Assembly: GCF_003097135.1 (NCBI RefSeq)
Contig: NZ_QEQL01000002.1
Coordinates: 310,001-374,000 of the forward strand
Origin: Pseudomonas sp. URIL14HWK12:I12
Lineage (GTDB): Bacteria > Pseudomonadota > Gammaproteobacteria > Pseudomonadales > Pseudomonadaceae
Direction of reading: 5' to 3'
DNA length: 64,000 bases
Numbering within the stretch: position 1 is the first letter of the stretch; every line of letters begins with the position of its first letter. The notes beneath the pieces are model-generated. The model saw only the letters and a program-made list of their open reading frames with translations. It did no database searches and was not told the origin of the DNA. The translations under genes and the position numbers were made by a program. Of this stretch, positions 17,145 through 26,486 are shown piece by piece.

Positions 17145-18476
17145 TCAACCAAGAAAGGTGTCCCGTACCAGCCCGTGGCGCTGCATCTTTTCGTTGAGTG
17201 TGCGCCGTGGCAGTTGCAGGTCATCCATCACCGCTTTGATATCGCCTCGGTGGCGGGCCAGTGCGGCGCGTAGGCATTGGGCTTCGAAAGCTTCCACCTG
17301 GGCGTTGAGTGAACCTGAAGCGCCAGCCTCGGCGGGCAACTCGCCCAGCCCCAAGGCCATTCGCTCGGCAGCATTGGCCAGCTCGCGCACATTGCCTGGC
17401 CAATCATGCGCCAGCAGCCCCGGCAACTGCGCAGGCGCAAGCCCCGGCCAGGCCCGGCCGGCCAACTCGGCGCTGTGCTGAGCGAAGTGCTCGAACAGCG
17501 CGGGAATGTCCTCACGGCGCTGGCGAAGCGGCGGCAGGTGCAGCTCGGCTACATTCAGCCGGTACACCAGGTCTTCGCGGAAACGCCCGGCACGTGCTTC
17601 TTCGAGCAGGTCAGGTTTGGTGGCCGCCACCAGTCGCAGGTCTATCGGGATGCTGCGGTTGCCCCCCAGCCGCTCGATGCTGCGCTCCTGCAGCGCGCGC
17701 AGCAGTTTGGCCTGTTGCGCCAACGGCAGGCTTTCAACCTCATCGAGAAAAAGCGTGCCGCCGCTGGCGTATTCCAGCTTGCCGATACGTTTGGCTTGGG
17801 CGCCGGTGAAGGCGCCACTCTCGTGGCCGAACAGTTCGGCCTCGAACAGCGCCTCGGGGATGGCAGCGCAGTTGAGGGCCACGAACGGGCCGGCGGCGCG
17901 CGGGCTGAAGTCGTGCAGGCAGCGGGCAGCGAGCTCCTTGCCGGTGCCGGTGTCGCCGCGAATCAGCACGTTCACCGGCAGCCCGGCCATGTCCAGCAGG
18001 CGCTGTCGCAGAGTGACCATGGCCCCAGACTGGCCCAGCAGCCGCTGCTGCAGTTGCCCCTGGGCGTCAGCGCGCTGGTGCAACTGGCGGTTCTCCAGCA
18101 CCAGCGCACGCTTCTCGAGGGCGCGTTGCAGCGCCTGGCCGAGGCGGTCGGGGTCGAAGGGTTTTTCCAGGAAATCGTAGGCGCCGTCGCGCAGTGCGGC
18201 CACGGCCATGGGTACATCGCCGTGGCCGGTGAGCAGAATCACCGGCAGGTCGGCATCCAGCGCCCGCACGGCGCCCAACAGGGCCAGGCCGCCCATGCCC
18301 GCCATGCGCACGTCACTGAGCACCGCGCCCATTGCGCTGGGGCATGGCAGGGCGAGAAACGCCTCGGCGCTTTCGAATGTGCGCACGCTGAAGCCCGAAA
18401 GGGTCAGGAATTGTTCGATCGATGCGCGAATGCTGGCTTCATCGTCGATGACCGCAATGGTGAGGGGTGGGTTCAT
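17145..18476 (-). CDS. dctD: Sigma-54-dependent response regulator (DctD/MifR-like)
   Basis: 443 residues. Receiver domain 1-120 with phosphoacceptor D55 (LSDVRM) and the acidic DD at 11-12; AAA+ domain with Walker A GDTGTGKE (174-181), the sigma-54 contact loop GAFTGA (221-226) and Walker B TLFLDEVE; and a C-terminal Fis-type helix-turn-helix (HRGDIKAVMDDLQLPRRTLNEKMQRHGL). It activates sigma-54 promoters when phosphorylated. The ATG at 18476 overlaps the kinase stop (ATGA). The adjacent kgtP promoter is the obvious target. DctD (C4-dicarboxylates) and MifR (2-oxoglutarate) are both possible names. Confidence 0.9.
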   Translation of the reverse strand: MNPPLTIAVIDDEASIRASIEQFLTLSGFSVRTFESAEAFLALPCPSAMGAVLSDVRMAGMGGLALLGAVRALDADLPVILLTGHGDVPMAVAALRDGAYDFLEKPFDPDRLGQALQRALEKRALVLENRQLHQRADAQGQLQQRLLGQSGAMVTLRQRLLDMAGLPVNVLIRGDTGTGKELAARCLHDFSPRAAGPFVALNCAAIPEALFEAELFGHESGAFTGAQAKRIGKLEYASGGTLFLDEVESLPLAQQAKLLRALQERSIERLGGNRSIPIDLRLVAATKPDLLEEARAGRFREDLVYRLNVAELHLPPLRQRREDIPALFEHFAQHSAELAGRAWPGLAPAQLPGLLAHDWPGNVRELANAAERMALGLGELPAEAGASGSLNAQVEAFEAQCLRAALARHRGDIKAVMDDLQLPRRTLNEKMQRHGLVRDTFLG

Positions 18477-20212
18477 GAGGCCTCCGTAGCCGCCGGCATT
18501 TGCAGAGTAAAACACGCACCGCCTTCACGGTTTTCGGCGCTCAGGCGCCCCCCTTGTTCTTCGGCGATGGCGCGCGAGACCGCAAGCCCCAGCCCAAGGC
18601 CCTGGCCGGCCGGTTTGCTGGTGAAGAAAGCGTCGAACACACGGGGCAGGGCATCGTCCGGGATACCGCCGGCGTTGTCGATAACAGCTAGGTGCCAATC
18701 ATTGCCATGGCGTTCCAGGGTGATGCGCAGCATGGGGTCACTCACCCCTGCCAGGGCGTCGAGTGCATTGCCCAGCAGGTTGATCAAGACCTGCTCCAGG
18801 CGCAGCGCATCGCCCAATACGCGGGCCGGCCGTGCCACCTGCAACACCAGCTCAGGTTTTTGTTCCCGCACCCGGCTGGCCAGCAGCTGCAACGCCTGGT
18901 CGAGCACCTCTGCCAGGTCCAGCGGCTCGCGCAGCCCTCGTGGGCTCTTGCGGGAAAAATCCTTCAGGTGGCGGGTCAGGGCATTCATGCGCTCGACCAT
19001 CTGCTCCAGCGGCCGCACGGCAGCACGGGCCTCGTCCAACCGGCCGCGCTCCAGCAGCAGGCGCAGGCTGGCCAGCTGCATGCGCTGGGTGGTCAGCGGC
19101 TGGTTGATCTCGTGGGCCAGTGTTGCGGCCATCTGCCCCAAGGCCGCCAGGCGCGCTGAGTGCACCAGCCCGTCCTGCGCCTCGCGCAGGTCAAGGGTAC
19201 GGGCATGCACCAGGCGCTCGAGCTCGTGCTGGGCATTGCGCCGCAGCCGGGCCAGGCGCAGCCGCTGGTAGCCCACGAGCAAGGCGAACACCGCGCACAG
19301 CCAGGCGCTGCCTGCCCCCACTGCCGCCAGCCACTGCCCACGCGCGTCGGGCTGCCAGGGGCGCAGCACGTGCAGCGTCCAGCCTTCTGCCGGCAGTGGG
19401 CGGCTTTCCCAGAGGTACTCGGCGCCGTCGATCCGGGCTAGCTGGTGGCGCTCGCCCAGTGTTTGAAGAGGCTCCCACGCCAGCGGCGCCAAGGGTTGGC
19501 GATGGTACTGGCGAGTGTCGGCCAGGGCCATGCGATCCACCTGGTCCAGGGGGCGGAGCAAACGGTAGCGCCAGCGCGCATCGCTGGCGATGAAGGCCAC
19601 CCCGCGCCCGTCGCTGATCAGCAGAATGTCACGGTCCTGTGGCCACTGCTGCAGGGCCTGGGCGAACTCCAGCTTGACCACTAGCGCGCCGAGGAACTCA
19701 CCGCCGGGGGTGGTCACGGCGCAGGAAAGAAAATACCCCGGCACACCGGTGGTAACGCCCACGGCATAGAAGCGCCCGGCACCCTGGGTGCGAGCTTGCT
19801 GGAAGTAGGGCCGGAAGCTGTAGTCATGGCCCACGTAGCTGGAGGAGGTATCCCAGTTACTGGCAGCCACGGCAATGCCGTTGCGGTCAAGCAGTTCAAG
19901 CGTGGAAGACTGTGCCGCCTGATTGAGCCGCTCCAGCTTGAGGTTCAGGCGCAGTTGCCTGCTGCGCTCCAACGGCCTTTGCAGGGCATCGGCTACCTCC
20001 GGGTCCAGCGCCAGCACCGCGGGCAGCGCCCGGTAGCGTTCGATGAGCGTATTGAGGTTATTGGCGTAGAGGTTCAGGCGCTGCTCGGAGACGCGAGAGT
20101 CTTCCAACAGCGCCTGACGGGCGTTGTAGCGTGCACCCAGAGCCCCGCATAACAGGGTACCGAGCACGGCCGGCAGAATGATCGCCGCCAGGCGCAGGCG
20201 GCGATGGTTCAT
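18473..20212 (-). CDS. dctB: Sensor histidine kinase (DctB/MifS-like)
   Basis: 579 residues. Membrane helix at ~8-27, a periplasmic double-Cache sensor with the RPYFQ motif (134-138) typical of dicarboxylate sensors, a second helix at ~295-315, then a coiled-coil linker and kinase core: H-box AATLAHEINQPL with H367, N-box NLLGNALDA, and G-boxes DNAGGIP and GQGLGLGLAV. It autophosphorylates and passes phosphate to the overlapping downstream regulator. Its start lies only 13 bases after the bglX stop. Confidence 0.9.
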   Translation of the reverse strand: MNHRRLRLAAIILPAVLGTLLCGALGARYNARQALLEDSRVSEQRLNLYANNLNTLIERYRALPAVLALDPEVADALQRPLERSRQLRLNLKLERLNQAAQSSTLELLDRNGIAVAASNWDTSSSYVGHDYSFRPYFQQARTQGAGRFYAVGVTTGVPGYFLSCAVTTPGGEFLGALVVKLEFAQALQQWPQDRDILLISDGRGVAFIASDARWRYRLLRPLDQVDRMALADTRQYHRQPLAPLAWEPLQTLGERHQLARIDGAEYLWESRPLPAEGWTLHVLRPWQPDARGQWLAAVGAGSAWLCAVFALLVGYQRLRLARLRRNAQHELERLVHARTLDLREAQDGLVHSARLAALGQMAATLAHEINQPLTTQRMQLASLRLLLERGRLDEARAAVRPLEQMVERMNALTRHLKDFSRKSPRGLREPLDLAEVLDQALQLLASRVREQKPELVLQVARPARVLGDALRLEQVLINLLGNALDALAGVSDPMLRITLERHGNDWHLAVIDNAGGIPDDALPRVFDAFFTSKPAGQGLGLGLAVSRAIAEEQGGRLSAENREGGACFTLQMPAATEAS

Positions 20213-20225
20213 GCCCAGGCTGCCC

Positions 20226-22517
20226 TCAGAGCAAACGGAAGCTGGCGTGCTTCACGTCCTGGGAATCCAGGCCGATCTGCAGGTCGAACTCGCCAGGCTC
20301 GGAAGCGAACTTAAGCTTGGCGTTGTAGAAACGCAGCATGGGTTCGTCGACGATGAATTGCACTTGCTTCGATTCCCCCGGCTGCAGCATCACCGGCTCG
20401 AAGCCTTTGAGCTGCTGGATCGGCCGCGCAATGGAGGCCACCTTGTCGTGCAGGTAGAGCTGCACGGTGGTTTGCCCGGCCACTTTGCCGGTATTGCGCA
20501 CGGTCACGCTGGCGGTGAGCTTGCCCCCGGCCTTGAGGCTGTCACCCGACAGGCTGATGTCGGAGACCTCGAATTGGGTGTAGCTCAGGCCATAACCGAA
20601 GGGGTAAAGCGGCGAGGTCTCGGCGTCGAAATACTGCGAGCGGTAGTTGCCCGGCCCGCCCGGCTCGGCGGGGCGGCCGATGGTGGGGTGGCTGTAGTAC
20701 ATCGGGATCTGCCCGACCGAGCGCGGGAAGGTGATCGGCAGCTTGCCGGAGGGGTTGTAGTCGCCGAACAGCACGTCGGCGATGGCGTTGCCGCCCTCGG
20801 TGCCGGAGAACCAGGTTTCCAGCAGTGCATCGGCTTCGGCGTTCTCACGCTCCAGTGCCAATGGCCGGCCATTCATCAGCACCAGCACGAGGGGTTTGCC
20901 GGTGCCGCGCAGCGCTTCTATCAGCTTGCGCTGAGTGTCGGGGATGTCGAGGGTGGTGCGGCTGGCCGACTCGTGGGACATGCCGCGCGACTCGCCCACG
21001 GCCGCGACGATCACGTCAGCAGAGGACGCGGCCTTGACGGCCTCGTCGATCAGCGCCTGAGCGCTGCGGCTATCCGGCTCGATCTCGGTGTGGTCAAGGA
21101 TGATGTTGTTCAGAAAACGCATGCTCTTGGCGTTGTCGGTCACGTTCGCGCCGCGGGCGTAGACCACGTTGGCCTGGCCCCCGACGGCACTGCGGATACC
21201 GTCGAGCACGGTCACGGTCTGCTTGGGCAGGCCAGCGGCCGACCAACTGCCGAGCATGTCGGTATGCGAGTCGGCCAGCGGGCCGACCACGGCGATCGTG
21301 CCTTGCTTTTTCAGCGGCAAGGTACCGTTGGCGTTCTTGAGCAGCACCAGGGTGCGACGTGCCACATCACGGGCTTCTTTGCGGTGCAGGCGGCTTTCGG
21401 CGTTGATGTCGGCAGGGTCGTCGGCTTTTTTGCCGATGCGCCGGTAGGGGTCTGCGAACAGGCCCAGGTCCCATTTGGTCGAGAGCACTTCGCGTACTGC
21501 GGCATCGACGTCGGCTTGCTGCACCTTGCCGGCCTTGATCAACGCCGGCAGCGCCACGCCATAGGCCTTGTCGTTCATGCTCTGGTCGATACCGGCCTTG
21601 ATCGCAAGGCGCGCGGCGTCGCTGGGGTCGGCGGCCACGCCATGCTTGACCAGCTCCAGGATCGCGCCGTGGTCGCTGACGGTCAGGCCCTTGAAACCCC
21701 ATTGCTTGCGCAGCAGGTCCTGCATCAGCCAGGTGTCGGCCGTCGCGGGCACGCCGTTGATAGAATTCAGCGCCACCATCACGCCGCCTGCGCCGGCGTC
21801 CAGTGCGGCGCGGTAGGGCGGCAGGTAATCGTTGTACATCCGCTGCGGGCTCATATCGACCACGTTGTAGTCACGCCCGCCTTCCACGGCCCCGTACAGG
21901 GCGAAGTGCTTGACGATTGCCATGATGCTGCCCGGCGCCTGCGGGCCTTTGCCCTGGAAGCCATGGACCATTGCCTCGCCCATCTTCGATACCAGGTAGG
22001 TGTCCTCGCCGAAACCCTCGCTGGTGCGGCCCCAGCGTGGGTCGCGAGCGATGTCGACCATCGGCCCGTAGGTCATGTCGAGGCTGTCGGCGCTGGCTTC
22101 GCCGGCGGCGGTGCGCGCGGCCTTGGTGACAGCGGCGGTGTCCCAGCTGGCGGCAAGGCCCAGGCTGATGGGGAACTGGGTGCGGTGGCCGTGGATCACG
22201 TCGTAGGCGAAGAACATCGGGATATGCAGCCGGCTACGCAGGGCTGCGTCCTGCATCAGGCGGTTATCCCATGGCACCACCGAGTTGAAGGTAGCGCCGA
22301 TATGGCCGGCGGCCAGGTCCTGCTGGATCGACTCCAGGGTCACGTCGTCGCCGATGCTGATCAAGCGCAACTGGCCGATCTTTTCGTCCAGGGTCATGCG
22401 CTTGATCAAATCATTGATGAAGGTGGCTTTGTCCTGGGTAGGTGGCGTGTAGTCGGCGGCGTGTGCAGTGGGCCAGGCCAGGCTTGCGACCAGGCCGAGC
22501 AGGTACAGCTTGTTCAT
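20226..22517 (-). CDS. bglX: Periplasmic beta-glucosidase BglX (GH3)
   Basis: 763 residues, close to E. coli BglX. An N-terminal signal peptide (MNKLYLLGLVASLAWPTAHA) exports it to the periplasm. GH3 features: GPMVDIARDPRWGRTSEGFGEDTYLVSKM, KHFALYGAVEGGRDYN, the nucleophile region LTVSDHGAI with D282, a second alpha/beta domain, and a C-terminal fibronectin-III-like domain. It hydrolyses beta-linked oligosaccharides. It sits directly upstream of dctB on the same strand and may be co-transcribed with it. Confidence 0.95.
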   Translation of the reverse strand: MNKLYLLGLVASLAWPTAHAADYTPPTQDKATFINDLIKRMTLDEKIGQLRLISIGDDVTLESIQQDLAAGHIGATFNSVVPWDNRLMQDAALRSRLHIPMFFAYDVIHGHRTQFPISLGLAASWDTAAVTKAARTAAGEASADSLDMTYGPMVDIARDPRWGRTSEGFGEDTYLVSKMGEAMVHGFQGKGPQAPGSIMAIVKHFALYGAVEGGRDYNVVDMSPQRMYNDYLPPYRAALDAGAGGVMVALNSINGVPATADTWLMQDLLRKQWGFKGLTVSDHGAILELVKHGVAADPSDAARLAIKAGIDQSMNDKAYGVALPALIKAGKVQQADVDAAVREVLSTKWDLGLFADPYRRIGKKADDPADINAESRLHRKEARDVARRTLVLLKNANGTLPLKKQGTIAVVGPLADSHTDMLGSWSAAGLPKQTVTVLDGIRSAVGGQANVVYARGANVTDNAKSMRFLNNIILDHTEIEPDSRSAQALIDEAVKAASSADVIVAAVGESRGMSHESASRTTLDIPDTQRKLIEALRGTGKPLVLVLMNGRPLALERENAEADALLETWFSGTEGGNAIADVLFGDYNPSGKLPITFPRSVGQIPMYYSHPTIGRPAEPGGPGNYRSQYFDAETSPLYPFGYGLSYTQFEVSDISLSGDSLKAGGKLTASVTVRNTGKVAGQTTVQLYLHDKVASIARPIQQLKGFEPVMLQPGESKQVQFIVDEPMLRFYNAKLKFASEPGEFDLQIGLDSQDVKHASFRLL

Positions 22518-22709
22518 GGATTACGGATTCCCCGGGGTGACTGCGATATACGGCAGCGGCGCTTGCAGGCGCCTGTTGTAATGACGGAGCTGGCACGTTG
22601 TAACTCATCGGCGCCTTGTTCGCCAGCCGAGCCGGCCAAGACGCCTTGCGCCGATGGCGGTAGAATGTTCGCTTTTGCGTCCGTCGCCAATATCGAGGCC
22701 CTGCCTGCC

Positions 22710-23912
22710 ATGCCCGCCGTAAACACCGACTCCGATGCTCGCCAGCGGTTCCTCGCTTCGCTGCGCCTCAGTGTAGAACAGGGGCAATTGGCCAAGCTGG
22801 TGCTGGCTCGGCACGTGGGTGAAGAGCCCGACCTGCAGCGGGTGACGCTCAAACCTCTGCAGATAAAAGGCCAGCCTCGGCTGGGCCTGGTGTTGCGCTA
22901 CAAGACCCGCGACGTCACCCGTCATCTGGCGCCCGAAGAGGCGCTGGCGCAGGTCGACGCGTGGTTGCCAGCGGCCTTTCGCAACGCCCACCTGGTGACA
23001 CTGGGCGAGACCCTGCAACTGGACTTCAGCAAGAAGGGCAAGCCGATGTTACATCGTGCAGGCAATGCCCAGCCGGTGGCCGCGCAGCCCCAAGGCCATG
23101 ATCGCGAGAAGCATCGCTACCTGAGCCTCGAGCGGCCGTTTCTGCGCGCGTTGGGGGTCACCGATGCGCAGGGCCAGCTGGTGCCGGCGATGTCGCGCAA
23201 ATGGAAACAGATCAACAAGTTCGTCGAGGTGTTCGATCACGCCCTGGCCGCCAGCCCACTGGCCGGTGCCGAGCGCGTGAGCGTTGCAGATTTCGGTTCG
23301 GGCAAGGGCTACCTGACCTTCGCCGTGCACGACCACCTCACCCATGGCCTGGGCCGGCAGGCTCAGGTGCTTGGGGTGGAACTGCGCCCAGACATGGTCG
23401 AGCTGTGCAACCGCACCGCAGCACCGCTGGAGCACCCGGGGCTGGTGTTCGAATGCGGTGACGTGCGCAGTGTGGTGCCTGAACGCGTCGATGTGATGAT
23501 CGCCTTGCACGCTTGCGATATCGCGACCGATTACGCCATCCATACGGGCATTCGGGCAGGCGCTGCCATCGTGTTGTGCTCACCGTGCTGCCACAAGGAG
23601 ATCCGCCCGCAGATGCACAGCCCGCAGGTGCTGGCGCCGATGCTGCAGTATGGGCTGCACCTGGGGCAGCAGGCCGAGATGGCCACTGATGCGCTGCGTG
23701 CGCTGTATCTGGAGGCCTGTGGCTACGACACCAAGGTGTTCGAGTTCGTCTCGCTGGAGCACACCAGCAAAAACAAGATGATCCTGGCGGTCAAGCGCGC
23801 CCTGCCGCGCGACAACGCCGCGCTGCTGGAGAAGATTGCCGCGCTCAAGGCGTTCTATGGCATCGAGCGGCATTGCCTGGAAGGCCTGTTGAAGGCCGAC
23901 GCCTTGCTCTGA
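22710..23912 (+). CDS. SAM-dependent methyltransferase-like protein (Methyltransf_32 type)
   Basis: 400 residues from the ATG at 22710. The N-terminal ~180 residues form a basic, probably nucleic-acid-binding region (FSKKGKPMLHRAGN, MSRKWKQINKFVEVF). The SAM-binding motif ADFGSGKGYLTFA starts at D194. A Cys-rich block CSPCCHKEIR (290-299), close to the active-site region, marks this family, which is related to GSTCD-like and predicted RNA methylases. Substrate unknown. The frame is open far upstream only because it runs antisense through bglX. It is divergent from bglX. Confidence 0.8.
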   Translation: MPAVNTDSDARQRFLASLRLSVEQGQLAKLVLARHVGEEPDLQRVTLKPLQIKGQPRLGLVLRYKTRDVTRHLAPEEALAQVDAWLPAAFRNAHLVTLGETLQLDFSKKGKPMLHRAGNAQPVAAQPQGHDREKHRYLSLERPFLRALGVTDAQGQLVPAMSRKWKQINKFVEVFDHALAASPLAGAERVSVADFGSGKGYLTFAVHDHLTHGLGRQAQVLGVELRPDMVELCNRTAAPLEHPGLVFECGDVRSVVPERVDVMIALHACDIATDYAIHTGIRAGAAIVLCSPCCHKEIRPQMHSPQVLAPMLQYGLHLGQQAEMATDALRALYLEACGYDTKVFEFVSLEHTSKNKMILAVKRALPRDNAALLEKIAALKAFYGIERHCLEGLLKADALL

Positions 23913-23915
23913 ACC

Positions 23916-24908
23916 TCAGGCACTGTGCAGCAGCGAAGGTGCGCCAAGAGGGTGGCTGGTGGCGTCGAAAAAGGCCAGCGTGGTCACATCGCCCAGTAGT
24001 TGGTGGTAGCGCGCCTTCTGGCTCAGTACCCAAGGGGCGCTGAGCGGGAATATCGACACCGCCGTCTGCTCGGGCCGGGCGGCGCGAATGGCCTCGAGCA
24101 AGTGCCCGTCCTGGGCGTTCAACTGGTGCCCGAACAGGCAAAGCGGCCCTTGATGCGTGGCCAGGGCCTGCAGGCCGAGGCTCAGGTAGGCTGACTCGCC
24201 GATGCTGCGCCGCTTGTCTTCGCAGCGCCCTTCGTTCACCAGCAGCGGCAGGTCACCCGGGGTGTTGATGGCGAAGCCGTCCAGCAATTCAGCGCCGCTG
24301 GCACTGCGCCGGCGGGTGCTGCCGTCGCGGTTGCGGATCAGGTGCAGGCCGCCATGCAGGTGCAATACCCGGGTGCCTTCGTATTGGAAGCGGCGCGGGT
24401 CGAAGCTCTGGTCTTCGTCCATCAAATCTTCGAAACCTTCCGAGCAATGCCAGATGGCCCAGTGCGTGAGCAGGTCATAGTTGCCGTTATAGACCGTGCG
24501 GTAGTGGCGCAGCGCTTGATTGATCGCTGCCAGGGCCTGGGGCCGCACGCTGGCGAAGGGGATGTGCACACTGCGCACTGCGTGGATCAGCGCTTCCTTG
24601 ATCGAGTAATAGCGGTTCAGCGGCGCGGTCGAGCTGATCGCCAGCGCAGCGTTCACCCGCGCGGCAGCGCCCAGCGCCACTAATACCTGGCTGAAACTTT
24701 CGCAGCCCATGGCCTCGAACAGGGCCTTGTCGGTCTTGCCCAGCGGCTTGTTGCGCACCGTGCAGGCCAGCTCGAACAGCGAGTCGTAGTTGAAGGCGCG
24801 CCACAGCGCGCGGCTGGCCCCATTGCCCAGCAGGATGCCAGTGCAGGCTGGGGCCAGGTCGGCCCACGCGGGCAAGTGGGCGTCGAATTCGGGTATGGCC
24901 ATTGTCAT
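23916..24908 (-). CDS. DUF4917-type protein, SIR2-like fold suspected
   Basis: 330 residues from the ATG at 24908; a second ATG two codons later (24902) is equally good. Near the N-terminus GILLGNGASRALW resembles a nucleotide-binding glycine loop. Mid-protein TVYNGNYDLLTHW and later VLHLHGGLHLIRNRDG recall the NYD and HG motifs of SIR2-like NAD-binding proteins. No signal peptide. Function unknown; SIR2-like enzymes include NAD hydrolases in defence systems, but there is no defence partner beside it. The stop lies 3 bases past the convergent methyltransferase gene. Confidence 0.7.
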   Translation of the reverse strand: MTMAIPEFDAHLPAWADLAPACTGILLGNGASRALWRAFNYDSLFELACTVRNKPLGKTDKALFEAMGCESFSQVLVALGAAARVNAALAISSTAPLNRYYSIKEALIHAVRSVHIPFASVRPQALAAINQALRHYRTVYNGNYDLLTHWAIWHCSEGFEDLMDEDQSFDPRRFQYEGTRVLHLHGGLHLIRNRDGSTRRRSASGAELLDGFAINTPGDLPLLVNEGRCEDKRRSIGESAYLSLGLQALATHQGPLCLFGHQLNAQDGHLLEAIRAARPEQTAVSIFPLSAPWVLSQKARYHQLLGDVTTLAFFDATSHPLGAPSLLHSA

Positions 24909-25017
24909 CTTCGTTGCAAAACCTGTGTGGGGCGCGACTGTAGCATGTGAAACGCCGCTGTCATGCGCTGCGCCGACTATGCTTGGCTCCTTCGACCGCA
25001 TATGGAATTGGCAGCCA

Positions 25018-26115
25018 ATGACTTTCAAGCTCTCCCGCATAGCGTGTTCCCTGACCCTCGGCGCCGCGCTGTGCGCAGGCGTGGCCCACGCTCAATCGCC
25101 TGCGGAACTCGCCCGGGCGGCGAACATCCCGCACCCGGCGGTGATTGCCCACCGAGGCGCTTCGTTCGATGCGCCGGAGTCTACCCGTGCTTCTTACCTG
25201 ACCGCGCGCGACCTGGGCGCCGACTACCTGGAGATGGACCTGCAACGCACCAAGGACGGCGTTCTGATCGCCCTGCACGACGAAAACCTGCAACGTACCA
25301 CCGACATCGCCACGCGCTTTCCCGACCGTAAGGACAGGCCGGTGAGCGACTTCACCCTGGCCGAGCTCAAGCAGCTCGACGCCGGCAGTTGGTTCAACGC
25401 CGCTTACCCGGACCGAGCACGGCCCAAGTTCAAGGGCCTGCAAGTGCAGACTCTCGACGAGATCATCGATATCGCCGAAGGCAACCCCCAGCATACGCCC
25501 GGGCTTTACATGGAAACCAAGGTGCCCAGCCTGTTTCCCGGTATCGAACATGACCTCAAGCTCAAGCTGCAGCAGCGAGGCTGGCTGACGGAAACCGCAG
25601 AGGTGGCGCCGGGCAAGCGGATCATCCTTCAAACGTTCGAGAAACCCAGCTTGCAATTGCTGGCTCAGGAAATGCCCAAGGTGCCGAAGATCCTGTTGCT
25701 GTGGGTGGGCGAGGGCAGCATCACGCCGGCGTCGAACCAGACCTTCGCCCAGTCTGGGGAGAAAGACAAAGCCGCCTGGTACGCGCGCCAGCAGCCCAAA
25801 GACAAGGCCGCTTTCGAGCAGTGGGTGGACTTCGCCAAGGCGCAGGGTGCGGTAGGGACAGGCCCATCGGCAGCGCTTACCCAAGGTGGCGACCAAAGCT
25901 ACATGGACCTGGTGCAGCCGTGGATGAACGGCTACACCCACGACAAGGGCCTGCTGGTGCACGTGTACACGGTCGATGACCCGGTCGATTACAAGAAGGT
26001 CATGGACGCCGGCGTTGATGGCATCTTCACTAACCGCGCCGCGCAGTTGTTGCAGTTCTATGGCCGCCCGCCCGCGAAGGCGGTCGGCGAGCTGCTGACC
26101 GAAGAAGGCTACTGA
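25018..26115 (+). CDS. glpQ: Periplasmic glycerophosphodiester phosphodiesterase
   Basis: 365 residues from the ATG at 25018, with a clear signal peptide (FKLSRIACSLTLGAALCAGVAHA). GDPD TIM-barrel motifs: AVIAHRGASFDAPEST, YLEMDLQRTKDGVLIALHDENLQRTT (metal-binding E and D plus catalytic H), and LLVHVYTVDDPVDY near the end with GVDGIFTNRA. It cleaves glycerophosphodiesters to glycerol-3-phosphate and an alcohol, recovering carbon and phosphate. Its last seven bases overlap a convergent small gene. Confidence 0.92.
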   Translation: MTFKLSRIACSLTLGAALCAGVAHAQSPAELARAANIPHPAVIAHRGASFDAPESTRASYLTARDLGADYLEMDLQRTKDGVLIALHDENLQRTTDIATRFPDRKDRPVSDFTLAELKQLDAGSWFNAAYPDRARPKFKGLQVQTLDEIIDIAEGNPQHTPGLYMETKVPSLFPGIEHDLKLKLQQRGWLTETAEVAPGKRIILQTFEKPSLQLLAQEMPKVPKILLLWVGEGSITPASNQTFAQSGEKDKAAWYARQQPKDKAAFEQWVDFAKAQGAVGTGPSAALTQGGDQSYMDLVQPWMNGYTHDKGLLVHVYTVDDPVDYKKVMDAGVDGIFTNRAAQLLQFYGRPPAKAVGELLTEEGY

Positions 26116-26327
26116 CCCGGGGCGCCACGCAGCCGTTGTACCGCAGCACTGATACTGTCGGCGTTGCGGTCCAGGGTTTCGAGGGCGCCGCGTACATTCT
26201 CGGCCGTGCCTTCGTCGTTGCCGCGTACCTCAACCCAGAGTGCCAGCTCCTCGATCGACGCGGCGATCGCCACCTGGTTTTCGTAGAGTTTCTCCAGGGT
26301 GACTGTCAGTGCCTGCATTTCGGTCAT
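26109..26327 (-). CDS. Small conserved hypothetical protein (72 aa)
   Basis: 72 residues, starting at an ATG with GGAGG seven bases upstream. It is soluble, acidic and mostly helical (LEKLYENQVAIAASIEELALW, ALETLDRNADSISAAVQRL), suggesting a short coiled coil. No known domain recognised. It is convergent with glpQ, overlapping it by seven bases. Confidence 0.65.
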   Translation of the reverse strand: MTEMQALTVTLEKLYENQVAIAASIEELALWVEVRGNDEGTAENVRGALETLDRNADSISAAVQRLRGAPGQ

Positions 26328-26486
26328 TACGTTCCCTCCGAAGGGTGCTTGAAAATGCTGACACGGCGGCCGCTAAAGGGTTCGTTTTGCGGCGAAGCGA
26401 TGAAACAGCCTGAAGCCGACTGGCCGCCGATGGCAGGCTTGGTTACAGTGATGGCATTGCGGAATTTCTGATCTTAAGGACGGTTC

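Noticed and set aside
17406..19271. 621-codon plus-strand frame across the two-component genes
   Set aside because: Opposite to dctD/dctB-like genes with strong motifs; the composition is that of a GC-driven shadow.
20178..22709. About 840 codons open on the plus strand, running into the methyltransferase gene
   Set aside because: It is antisense to the well-supported bglX and reflects GC-rich codon structure; no ribosome site or domain, and the true methyltransferase start is at 22710.
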